This document shows positions 44,344 to 52,654 of a DNA stretch of 64,000 nt, one piece after another. The DNA lies in the NCBI GenBank assembly GCA_002426795.1, contig DINQ01000020.1, positions 469 to 64,468 of the forward strand. The letters run 5' to 3'. The notes below the pieces were generated by a model. The model worked only from the letters and a program-made list of their open reading frames with translations. It was not told the origin of the DNA and made no database searches. The position numbers and the translations under genes are program-made. The stretch comes from Bacteroidales bacterium UBA5536. GTDB lineage: Bacteria; Bacteroidota; Bacteroidia; Bacteroidales; F082. Every line of letters begins with the position of its first letter. Positions within the stretch are counted from its first letter, which is position 1.

Positions 44344-45915
44344 TTATTGCTGTTTATGAGGTGCTTGCATGTCGATGTTGAGTTTCTCTGTTGCCCAATT
44401 GCCTGCAGGTTTTAGTCTGAGCGACTTGTTATAAAGCATTCTGGCTGAATCGGGAGAACCACTTTTGCTATATGCCTCGGCCAGATAGTTCATGGCTTCC
44501 CACGAATCAGGATAGGTCTCAACATTCAAAGCAAATAGCTTTTTGGCTTGTTCCGGCATTCCACCATCCAGCAAGGCATAGCCTTTGTCTCTTAAAAATC
44601 GATTATCAAAAGCTTGATAGTCTGCATTTTTTGATTTCTTTTCACGATATTGTCGAATGGCGGCGTCCACATCTTTGTCGATCATCATCTGATGGAAATC
44701 ATCAAAACGGATGCAATCGGCTACATGTCCTAAATCATCGGCGCTGAATAATCCGTTCGAGTTTCCACAATGTACGATGATGATGTCTTGATGAGGAATC
44801 ACATAAATACTTTGTCCCAGGTTGCCATTGGCGAAGAACTCATAGGTTGAATCACAATTGGTTTTTCCCCACCACTGGTAGGTGTAATAGGTACTTTCGC
44901 AGCCCCTGCCAAACCAATCGGGGTCATATTCCTGTGGGTTAGATTTGTGTTCAATTGCAGAGGCACTCACCCAGCTTTCGGAAATGATTTGTTTCCCGTT
45001 CCAATTCCCATGATGCAAAAACAGACGACCAAAGCGTGCAAAATCAACTGCCCTGGCGATCAGTCTGCTGGGCATATATTCAAAGCCTGATTCCTTGCTG
45101 TCGATCGAAAAAAACGCATCATAAGTCATGATTTTCGACCAGAGTTTTTCTTCGAGATAGGCCGATACGGTTTTGCCTGTTGCCCGCTCAAGGATCAATC
45201 CCAGATAACTGGTGTTGTAGTTGCAGTATTGAAACTTTTGGCCTGGCTCCGAAGCAATTTCAACCTCCTCCAGCAGGAGTTTTCGCACATGGTTGTGGTA
45301 ATAGCCCACAGCTTCATCATGCCACGGAAGGTGGATTCGGGTGCCCGGAAAATATCCCTCGAAGTATTTTAAGCCCGACCGCATTTCGAGCAGGTTTTTG
45401 ATGGTGATGTTCCCGAAGCGCGTGTCTCGTTCCAGTAATTCAGGCACATACCTGGTCATCGGATCGTTCACGTTGCCAATCAGACCGTCGTCGATGGCAG
45501 CACCAATCAGGAATGAAATAAAGGATTTAGCCATCGACTGCGAATGAAAATAAGAATCCCTCGAAAAACCATTGAAATAGTGCTCATAAACTAAAGTGTC
45601 TCTTCTGATAAAAAGCAGTGCAGTGGTCTTGGATTTAGCAATCCAGTCATCAAAACTGCTACAACCTGATTGCATTACTTTATCTGCAAACAAGGACCTC
45701 ACATAGGCCTCATCCGGCTGGTTGACAAATGCAAAAGTATCAACAGACCCCTTGATGCTGCGATTTTCAAAATTCTGATAGTCATACACATCTGCCACAT
45801 TCATGGTGATGAGGCGGTACACATAAACAGGTGAGTATTTAATTGATAAGATGAGCAGAGCCAATAGGATAATAATGACTGGTATAAGCAGGAGAAGTTT
45901 GAAGGTTTTTTGCAT
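44344..45915 (-). CDS. Serine hydrolase (beta-lactamase fold) with TPR tail
   Basis: 523 residues from ATG 45915 (MQKTFKLLLLIPVIIILL), an N-terminal membrane anchor. The catalytic motifs are SxxK in HSQSMAKSFISFLIG, YxN in FQYCNYNTSYLGLI, and a H/GNxG-like strand FFANGNLGQSIYVIP. The C-terminal 70 residues look like TPR helices (DGGMPEQAKKLFALNVE and on). It probably acts on ester or peptide substrates at the outer face of the inner membrane. It starts 11 bp after the DUF4386 stop, in the same operon. Confidence 0.83.
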   Translation of the reverse strand: MQKTFKLLLLIPVIIILLALLILSIKYSPVYVYRLITMNVADVYDYQNFENRSIKGSVDTFAFVNQPDEAYVRSLFADKVMQSGCSSFDDWIAKSKTTALLFIRRDTLVYEHYFNGFSRDSYFHSQSMAKSFISFLIGAAIDDGLIGNVNDPMTRYVPELLERDTRFGNITIKNLLEMRSGLKYFEGYFPGTRIHLPWHDEAVGYYHNHVRKLLLEEVEIASEPGQKFQYCNYNTSYLGLILERATGKTVSAYLEEKLWSKIMTYDAFFSIDSKESGFEYMPSRLIARAVDFARFGRLFLHHGNWNGKQIISESWVSASAIEHKSNPQEYDPDWFGRGCESTYYTYQWWGKTNCDSTYEFFANGNLGQSIYVIPHQDIIIVHCGNSNGLFSADDLGHVADCIRFDDFHQMMIDKDVDAAIRQYREKKSKNADYQAFDNRFLRDKGYALLDGGMPEQAKKLFALNVETYPDSWEAMNYLAEAYSKSGSPDSARMLYNKSLRLKPAGNWATEKLNIDMQAPHKQQ

Positions 45916-45926
45916 ATGTCTAATTG

Positions 45927-46625
45927 TTAATTGGAAACTGTTTCCCGTTGAGACCTCAGTGAATTCCTGGTGCGAAATCCATTGTAAATGAGCCAAAAGG
46001 CGAGGATAAGTTCACCCGCTGCCATGGGCAAGGCCAAAATGGCTTCGGCTGTAACGATGGTTTGCGGTTCCACCATAGCCATTTGTTTGGCAAAATGAAT
46101 CAACACATAACTCAGTCCGGCGAAATAGAGCAACCAGGCCAGAAATTTCGGAACAAAGCTGGATTTTACTGAGAGGTAACCCAAACCAAGCAGGTGAAAG
46201 CCGAAAATGATCAGGCCAAATGACCAAATCCTTTCGAACAAGGCAAAGGGCAGGCGCACTTCCACCTTAATTTCATGGCCGTTTAACAGGGGGACAAGGC
46301 TCGATAGTTGCAGAATCCCAACGCCCAGGATGAGTGTATAAGCAATCCTGATCAGGGCTGTGATAGCCGAGATTCGTCTGTTGGTATTGCGAAACACAGT
46401 ATTCAATGTCTTTGCCACAAGCAGGTCTGTTGCAAAAATCACAGTCCAGGCAGCTAGAACAGCATAAAAAAGTGACTGATTGTCAAGCAGATTTTGCCTC
46501 ATGATTTCTGCCGACACATTGACCAGTTTGTTTTGCGCAAATCCGTATGCAAATCCTGCAGCGATCGCCATCACGATGAGTGAAATACCGGCTATCAAAC
46601 CGGCTCTTTTTTCAGTATTGTTCAT
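45927..46625 (-). CDS. DUF4386 family membrane protein
   Basis: 232 residues from ATG 46625 (MNNTEKRAGLIAGISLIVM). Six membrane segments with ATDLLVAKTLNTVFRNTNR and the family-typical GLIIFGFHLLGLGYLSVKS and PKFLAWLLYFAGLSYVLIHF. DUF4386 proteins are small polytopic proteins of unknown function common in Bacteroidota and Actinobacteria. The 13-bp gap to the oxidoreductase gene suggests one transcript with it and the serine hydrolase. Confidence 0.8.
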   Translation of the reverse strand: MNNTEKRAGLIAGISLIVMAIAAGFAYGFAQNKLVNVSAEIMRQNLLDNQSLFYAVLAAWTVIFATDLLVAKTLNTVFRNTNRRISAITALIRIAYTLILGVGILQLSSLVPLLNGHEIKVEVRLPFALFERIWSFGLIIFGFHLLGLGYLSVKSSFVPKFLAWLLYFAGLSYVLIHFAKQMAMVEPQTIVTAEAILALPMAAGELILAFWLIYNGFRTRNSLRSQRETVSN

Positions 46626-46638
46626 GCTTTCTGTTTTT

Positions 46639-47631
46639 TTACGATTCAACTACAATTACTACATTTCCTTTTTTATGACCGGTTGCGATATGTTGGTGGG
46701 CAGCAGCCAGCTTTTCAAGTGGAAACTGCCGGTCGATCACAGTTTTTAATTTGCCTTCCTGAAACATTACGACCAATTCAGCCAGCAGCGCACGTAGCTC
46801 GATATCTGATTTGAGCCCTGAGGCAGCAAACCTGGCCTTTTTTCCGGAGGTGAATGAACCGAGGATCATTTGCAGCAGCAAGGAAAACTTCAAAACCGGT
46901 GAGAGGTAAACACCATGCTTTGTCAGCACGCGTTTGGCACGACTGAAGGAACTTTTGCCGATCGTATCATAAATAAGGTCGTAACGCTTTTCTGATTTCG
47001 TGAAGTCTTCCTGATCGTAAGCCACCACATGATCAGCGCCCAACGACCTGACCAAACCCACATTGGCACTGCTGCAAACAGCTGTTACTTCAGCACCAAA
47101 ATATGTTGCCAGCTGCACTGCAGCAGAACCCAAACTACCGGAGGCACCGTTGATCAGTACCTTTTGACCGGCTTTGACCTTCCCGATTTCTTTCAGGAAA
47201 TTTATGGATGTCAAATGGCCGTCGCAAACCGGCGCTGCCTCGGCATAGGACAAATTTTCGGGTTTATGAAGAATGACACCTTGCTCGGGTACAGCCACAT
47301 ACTCAGCATTGGTGCTGAAACCCAAGGTTGTTTCGCCAAACACCTGATCACCAACTATAAATTTGCTGACGTTTTTTCCCAGGTCAGCCACCTCGCCGGC
47401 AAATCCAGTTCCGGGAATGGGGTGTTTGGGCTTCACGATTCCTGTGAACAAGCGTCCGATGTAAGGTTTGCCAGAGAGCATCATTGTATCTGCGCGTGTC
47501 GCAGAACTGGCATGCACCTTCACCAGCACCTCATTGTCTTTTACTGAAGGGACTTCAACTTCTTTTAACTTCAAAACCTTGCTATCGCCATAAGCGGTGA
47601 TGATCATCGCTTTCATTGTATTTGCATTCAT
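46639..47631 (-). CDS. Zinc-free MDR oxidoreductase (quinone reductase-like)
   Basis: 330 residues from ATG 47631; ATG 47616 (MKAMIITAYGDSKVL) is also possible. GroES-like N-terminal domain with PGTGFAGEVADLGKNV, then a Rossmann domain with VLINGASGSLGSAAVQLA (NADPH motif) near 145. Zinc ligands of alcohol dehydrogenases are not evident, which fits the quinone oxidoreductase or enoyl-reductase branches. It likely reduces a quinone or enone in the cytoplasm. It lies 110 bp downstream of the TolB-TPR-AraC regulator gene. Confidence 0.85.
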   Translation of the reverse strand: MNANTMKAMIITAYGDSKVLKLKEVEVPSVKDNEVLVKVHASSATRADTMMLSGKPYIGRLFTGIVKPKHPIPGTGFAGEVADLGKNVSKFIVGDQVFGETTLGFSTNAEYVAVPEQGVILHKPENLSYAEAAPVCDGHLTSINFLKEIGKVKAGQKVLINGASGSLGSAAVQLATYFGAEVTAVCSSANVGLVRSLGADHVVAYDQEDFTKSEKRYDLIYDTIGKSSFSRAKRVLTKHGVYLSPVLKFSLLLQMILGSFTSGKKARFAASGLKSDIELRALLAELVVMFQEGKLKTVIDRQFPLEKLAAAHQHIATGHKKGNVVIVVES

Positions 47632-47741
47632 AATGAATAATTTGTTTTTGTACATCATTTGAAGGCAAAACTAGCACCCTTCTGACCTTTGGAAGTTCTG
47701 AAAACCGATGAATGGGTTTGTTCTTATAAATGCGAACTGTT

Positions 47742-49538
47742 TTATTCCTGATTCAGGCTTTTCAGGTATTCAACAGGGGTGATGCCTTCCTCTTTTTTGA
47801 AGAAGGTGTTGAAAACAGTCTTCGAATTGAAACCACTTTCGTAGGCCAGTCCAATGATGGAGATGTGCGCGTTATCAGGATCTTTAGCCAGCTCCTTGAA
47901 GTGTTCCAGTCGGTATTGGTTGATGAATTCGTTAAACTTCTTCCCGATGGTTTCATTCAGCAGCCACGAAAGCTGGTTGGGGTGAATTTCTACCTGATTG
48001 GCCAGGTCGCGCAGCGAAATGGATGGGTTAAGAAATGGTTTTTGTGTAGCAGTAAATTCAAGCAGTCTGGCGGCATAAGCCGTGGCTGTCTTTTTATCGA
48101 GCAAAGGCTTTTTCCTGGTAATGCTTTTTTGGTTTTTCAGCTGTCCGTAAAGCTGCTCATGATAGCTGTTGTATCTTTTGTCGTTCACAAGCCCATTGAC
48201 AAGTGGATCGGAAAAAGTCAGCTGTAAAACAGATGATTTCATTTTCAACGATTTGTCGAGCAGGGCAAAAGCCTCATCGGCACGCTTTAGGTTGGCGTAA
48301 GCCAAAAAGAGATAAGAGTGTGCCTGGAATGCCATCGGATTTTCAGCTTCCTGCTCAAGCTTGTGCAAATAAATCTCAGTATTTTCCTGATCGCCTTTGA
48401 GGATATAGGTCAGGCAAGTAATGCCCAGTTTTTCCTGTGGAATAAGCATATCATTGGGTGTGTTCTCAATGATTTTCAGGAGCTCATCATAGTTTTGTTG
48501 AATCAGCATGCAATAGCAATGCACCATGAATGCAGGAATGTTTTTAGGGTTTTTCTGCAGCAGCTCCTCAAAGATGGCCATGGCTTTAACGTATTCCCTG
48601 CTCCGGTACAAATAATAGCCCTTGTAAAACAGCGTTTCCTGGTTCAGTGGGTCAATTCCCAGCGCCAGTTGCAGATGATGCTGCGCCTTTTTCATCTCAC
48701 CCGCGAGGATATACAGGAAGGCCATGTATTGCTGCGCCTCGGGATAACTGGGCTTGAGCTGCAACGATTTGAGTGTGTGCGTAAAAGCATCGGCTACACT
48801 GCAATCGGTAAAAAACGACAGATTGGCCAGCAGGTAGTGCACGCCGGCATTTTCGGGATTCAGGGCGTAGGCTTTGTGGGTATATTCAACGGATTTTTTC
48901 CAGGCTTCTTCGGGCGACATAAATTGTGTGGTGGCCATAAAACTGTAAGCGTCGGCCAGTCCCACATAGGCTTCCGTATAGTCGGGGTCGATCTCGATGA
49001 CTTTGTGATACATGTCGATGGCTGTCTTCACATCGCCGGGGTTCCACTTGTTGAAATGGTATCTGGCTTTCAGGGCAAATTGGTAGGCATCGAGCTTTAT
49101 GGCTTTGGTTTCGACCAGATGGTCCTGAATTTCAAAATGGCCGTATTGTTCCCTGAGCTTTTCGGCGATGTGCAGACTGATCTCATCCTGTATCTCGAAA
49201 ATATTGTCGGGTTTTCTGTCCCAGGTTTCCGACCAAAAATGAAAATCCTCTTCGGCCTGAATCAGCTGGGCGGTAATCCTGATCGTTTGGGCCGACAAAC
49301 GCACGCTGCCTTCCAGAATGTTGGCCACATTCAGTTCGCCGGCAATTTGCTTCAGAGGAATGTTTTTGCCTTTGTAATAGAAGGAAGAGGTGCGCGAAGT
49401 AACCTTTAGCTGGTCGATTTTTGCCAGTGCATTGATGATCTCCTCGGTAATTCCATCGCTGAAATACTCAAGTTCGTCGCTGCCGCTCATGTTTGCAAAG
49501 GGCAAAACAGCAATCGTTTTATTTTGGGCACCTGACAT
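47742..49538 (-). CDS. TolB-like/TPR/AraC-type regulator
   Basis: 598 residues from ATG 49538 (MSGAQNKTIAVLPFANMSGS); the TTG at 49547 is less likely. Domain order: TolB-like N-terminal domain (about 1-110: FSDGITEEIINALAKIDQL, GELNVANILEGSVR), about eight TPR-like repeats (about 150-470), then an AraC-type double HTH (about 490-598: SLRDLANQVEIHPNQLS and ISIIGLAYESGFNSKTVFN). No membrane segment, so it is a cytoplasmic one-component regulator. In Bacteroidota such proteins control adjacent genes; the MDR-DUF4386-hydrolase operon directly downstream is the likely target. Confidence 0.85.
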   Translation of the reverse strand: MSGAQNKTIAVLPFANMSGSDELEYFSDGITEEIINALAKIDQLKVTSRTSSFYYKGKNIPLKQIAGELNVANILEGSVRLSAQTIRITAQLIQAEEDFHFWSETWDRKPDNIFEIQDEISLHIAEKLREQYGHFEIQDHLVETKAIKLDAYQFALKARYHFNKWNPGDVKTAIDMYHKVIEIDPDYTEAYVGLADAYSFMATTQFMSPEEAWKKSVEYTHKAYALNPENAGVHYLLANLSFFTDCSVADAFTHTLKSLQLKPSYPEAQQYMAFLYILAGEMKKAQHHLQLALGIDPLNQETLFYKGYYLYRSREYVKAMAIFEELLQKNPKNIPAFMVHCYCMLIQQNYDELLKIIENTPNDMLIPQEKLGITCLTYILKGDQENTEIYLHKLEQEAENPMAFQAHSYLFLAYANLKRADEAFALLDKSLKMKSSVLQLTFSDPLVNGLVNDKRYNSYHEQLYGQLKNQKSITRKKPLLDKKTATAYAARLLEFTATQKPFLNPSISLRDLANQVEIHPNQLSWLLNETIGKKFNEFINQYRLEHFKELAKDPDNAHISIIGLAYESGFNSKTVFNTFFKKEEGITPVEYLKSLNQE

Positions 49539-49736
49539 TTTCTGCAATTAAATTTATCCTGTAGATTAACGAATATGTAGATCGCTAAATTAATAGAATA
49601 ATTTAAACCCGGATTTTTCAGTAGCAGATGCCCAATGAGAAACCAGTTGGTTGAACAAAATGAAATGGTCTAAGAAAGCCTGAACATTTACTAAACATGT
49701 GAATAAATGAAGGTTATTGCCCAGTGCTTTTGGGGA

Positions 49737-50681
49737 TTATTTCATGCTGTTCAGGTATTTAAAGAGCTCGCTGTCAGTGGATAAAATAACGGATGTTGAT
49801 GTATCGAAAGTTTTTTCAAAAGTTTCCATTGATTTTAAGAAACCATATAGATCGCGCGAAGCAGTTGTTTGGTCATAGGCAGAAGCATAGATAGATGCAG
49901 CCGTAGCATCGGCTTTTCCTTTGATTTCTTCGGCTTTTCTGAAAGCTTCGGATTGAATGGCTTTGAGTTCCCTTTCTTTTTCGCCGTTGATGCGCGAAGC
50001 TTCGCCTTGTCCTTCCGACCGGAATTTGTCAGCGATGCGAAATCTTTCACTTTTCATACGTTCGTATACCTGTGCACTTACTTCATCAACGTAATTGATC
50101 CGTTTAAAGCGAAAGTCGAGTATAACAATACCAAGGTCCATGGCTTTTTTGTTGGCAGAGACAAGAATCATCCGTTGTAATTCCTGTCGCCCGACAGATA
50201 TGTTGACAAGCGTGTCTGCAATCATTTCACCGGTGGCACCTGAGGAAGCCGGAACCCTGTTCTCTGACCGCACAGCTTCTTCCAGGTCGTGGGCTGCGAT
50301 ATAATCTCTTGTTTCGCCATCAAGAATATCATCTAAACGGGTTTGCGCGCCCCTTTCATTGGTCATCCTAATGAAGAATTGCAGGGGATCTGATATTTGC
50401 CAACGTGCATAGGTATCGACAAAAATGAATTTTTTGTCCTTTGTTGGCACCTGGTTTGGATCACCATCCCACTCCATATAACGCTTTTCGAAGTAGTTGG
50501 TTTTTTGTATGAAGGGGGTTTTAAACTTGAGTCCCGGTTCGGTGATAGCCTCTCCCACAGGTTTTCCAAATTGGGTGATCACTACCTGTTCGGTTTCTTT
50601 TACAATAAATGCACTCTGAAACAATACGATCAGGAGAATGATCAAAGAGGAGATCGAAATAATAATTTTATGCTTCTTCAT
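49737..50681 (-). CDS. hflC: SPFH protein HflC
   Basis: 314 residues: short N-terminus, one membrane helix (about 8-26: ISISSLIILLIVLFQSAF), then an SPFH/Band 7 domain with FIVKETEQVVITQFGKPVG, RWQISDPLQFFIRM and a C-terminal coiled coil (REL KAIQSEAFRKAEEIKGKA). HflC forms a periplasmic cage with HflK that controls the FtsH protease. It begins 12 bp after the hflK stop, the usual hflKC order. Confidence 0.9.
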   Translation of the reverse strand: MKKHKIIISISSLIILLIVLFQSAFIVKETEQVVITQFGKPVGEAITEPGLKFKTPFIQKTNYFEKRYMEWDGDPNQVPTKDKKFIFVDTYARWQISDPLQFFIRMTNERGAQTRLDDILDGETRDYIAAHDLEEAVRSENRVPASSGATGEMIADTLVNISVGRQELQRMILVSANKKAMDLGIVILDFRFKRINYVDEVSAQVYERMKSERFRIADKFRSEGQGEASRINGEKERELKAIQSEAFRKAEEIKGKADATAASIYASAYDQTTASRDLYGFLKSMETFEKTFDTSTSVILSTDSELFKYLNSMK

Positions 50682-50693
50682 TGTTTCAGGGGG

Positions 50694-51665
50694 TTATTTT
50701 TTTAATTGCATTTGTAACAAGGGTAAAACATTGTTTCCTTTTTCATCGATAATGATTTTACTGCCCAACTTTGGCAATACGGATCCCATTGTTTCGAGAT
50801 AAATTCTCCTTTTCGTGACTTCGGGAGCTTTGATGTATTCTTTGTAAATGGCGTTAAAACGGGCCACTTCGCCAAGTGCATTGTTCACCCGTTCGGTAGC
50901 AAACCCTTCTGCTTTTTGAATTGTTTCCTGAGCCTGCCCTCTTGCTTTGGGGATCACTTTGTTATACTCCGATTTGGCCTGGTTAATCAGGGTCTCTCTT
51001 TCCTGCTGTGCCTGGTTTACGGCATTAAAAGCAGCTTTTACGGGTTCGGGCGGATTCACATCCTGCAGCACAACCTGATCGATTTTAATTCCCAGTGAAT
51101 ATTCCTGGCATATCTGGTCAACAAGCGCTTCCATTTTGGTGGCTATTTCTGTACGCCCTACGGTGAGCACTTCGTTTACCGTCCTGTCTCCAATGATTTG
51201 CCTGAGTGCAGCTTCCGAAACGTCCCGCAAGGTGTTTTCGGGATTTCTGACTTTGAACAAATAATTATAAGGATCATTGATGCGGTATTGCACAACCCAT
51301 TCCACGTCAGCCAGGTTGAGATCGCCGGTTAGCATCAACGATTCATCTTTGGCGCCAGACCTGGTGTACTGTGTATTGACACCAGCACTTACAGTCCGGA
51401 AACCAAATTCCAGCTTTTGTTGCCGTTCAACAGGCACTTTATACACTCTTTCGACGAAAGGCATTTTCATGTTAAGCCCTGGTTCAACTTTTCTCACATA
51501 TTTGCCAAAGCGTGTGATCACACCTACTTCCTCGGGCTCAATCTGAAAAAACGAACTAAAAAGAACCATCAAGGCTAAAATTACAAGCGGGATCGTCTTT
51601 CTGTAACTCAGTATTTTTTTTAAAACGGGTGATTCAATTTTGTTGATGTCAAAATTATTCTCCAT
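50694..51665 (-). CDS. hflK: SPFH protein HflK
   Basis: 323 residues with one membrane helix near 25-42 (TIPLVILALMVLFSSFF) and the SPFH domain: PEEVGVITRFGKYVRKVEPG, VQYRINDPYNYLFKV and KVIPKARGQAQETIQKAEG. The long coiled coil ends in KLGSKIIIDEKGNNVLP. It partners HflC. The N-terminal Gly/Pro-rich region of E. coli HflK is absent, as in most Bacteroidota. First gene of the pair. Confidence 0.9.
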   Translation of the reverse strand: MENNFDINKIESPVLKKILSYRKTIPLVILALMVLFSSFFQIEPEEVGVITRFGKYVRKVEPGLNMKMPFVERVYKVPVERQQKLEFGFRTVSAGVNTQYTRSGAKDESLMLTGDLNLADVEWVVQYRINDPYNYLFKVRNPENTLRDVSEAALRQIIGDRTVNEVLTVGRTEIATKMEALVDQICQEYSLGIKIDQVVLQDVNPPEPVKAAFNAVNQAQQERETLINQAKSEYNKVIPKARGQAQETIQKAEGFATERVNNALGEVARFNAIYKEYIKAPEVTKRRIYLETMGSVLPKLGSKIIIDEKGNNVLPLLQMQLKK

Positions 51666-52022
51666 CTGTCATTGTTTTTTTTGGTTTAATTCTTTGCAAT
51701 TATGTCTTAATATTTATAAAAGGTAAATGTAACTATTTTTCTTGTCAAACCGACAATGAAACTGGCTGCCAGGTTTTTTCGACAACTTTTTATAGTTTTT
51801 GCCAGACATCATGCTGAGGACGTAATTTCATGTTTTCAGTAGATCATTTCACGAAAGTCGTACTTTTTTCATGCGTTTGATGGCGAAATGTATTTTGATT
51901 TCTGAACATCGTAGCAAACCTCCGGCGATGAAATACAGAAACTGCGCAAAATGTAAGTCTATTCAATTTGCAAGGCAACAAATGTTTATCAACCTCAGGC
52001 AGAAAAATTTGTGGAATTGAGT
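51666..52022. other. Intergenic region upstream of hflK
   Basis: 357 bp, AT-rich. No gene, promoter box or strong hairpin was recognised. Confidence 0.4.
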
Positions 52023-52301
52023 CTAAAAATACGACAGGTCGAAATAATCCGAAATTACTCGGTGGAGGTAATCTCTCAGCAATGCGATCCGTTTCTTCAG
52101 GAAAGAAAGGGCTTGACGAATCATTGTTTTGCCATTCTTCCGGAGATAGTCAATGCCCGAAATGAGGCCTAAAAAGATGAAAAGCAATCCGCCTATCAGA
52201 AGAAAAAGCACAGAAACGTCACTGGCGTTTCCGGTGCCGGCAAAGGATTGAACTGACACCCCAAAAAACAGGGCGGCGGTGATTAGCATTTCTTTTTTCA
52301 T
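52023..52301 (-). CDS. Hypothetical small exported or membrane protein
   Basis: 92 residues. Signal-like start MKKEMLITAALFFGVSVQSF, a second hydrophobic segment (VLFLLIGGLLFIFLGLISG), then a basic amphipathic tail (KKRIALLRDYLHRVISDY). No family recognised. It could be a small membrane-anchored protein with a cytoplasmic tail. Alone between hflK and the PAS kinase. Confidence 0.45.
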   Translation of the reverse strand: MKKEMLITAALFFGVSVQSFAGTGNASDVSVLFLLIGGLLFIFLGLISGIDYLRKNGKTMIRQALSFLKKRIALLRDYLHRVISDYFDLSYF

Positions 52302-52654
52302 GACCAGCAGGATTGAATTGATGCACGAAAGATACGATCATTCTGATTTTATTTCAAGTGCTTTCAATGGCTGATTTAAGGTGTTTGCATTCTCGGAACA
52401 GTTATCGTTTCTTGACCATTGAAATGTGAGCGCTTCTTAGAATGTTTTCAATTGAAATATCGGGAATGCCATGTATTTTTTTTGGCTCTTTTGCATGTTG
52501 TTAAGCGCTTCAATTCTTCGGAGATAGTCAGAACACTCTCATAACCATGCTGTTGATGGTAATGTAGCAAGCCCAAAATACAGGTGTTCCTCCAGACAAA
52601 TTCAATCAATTTTCCTGTTAAGCATTCAGAGGCAGGAAGAAGGAGGATTTATTA
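52302..52654. other. Intergenic region downstream of the PAS kinase
   Basis: 353 bp without a recognised gene or terminator hairpin. Confidence 0.4.
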
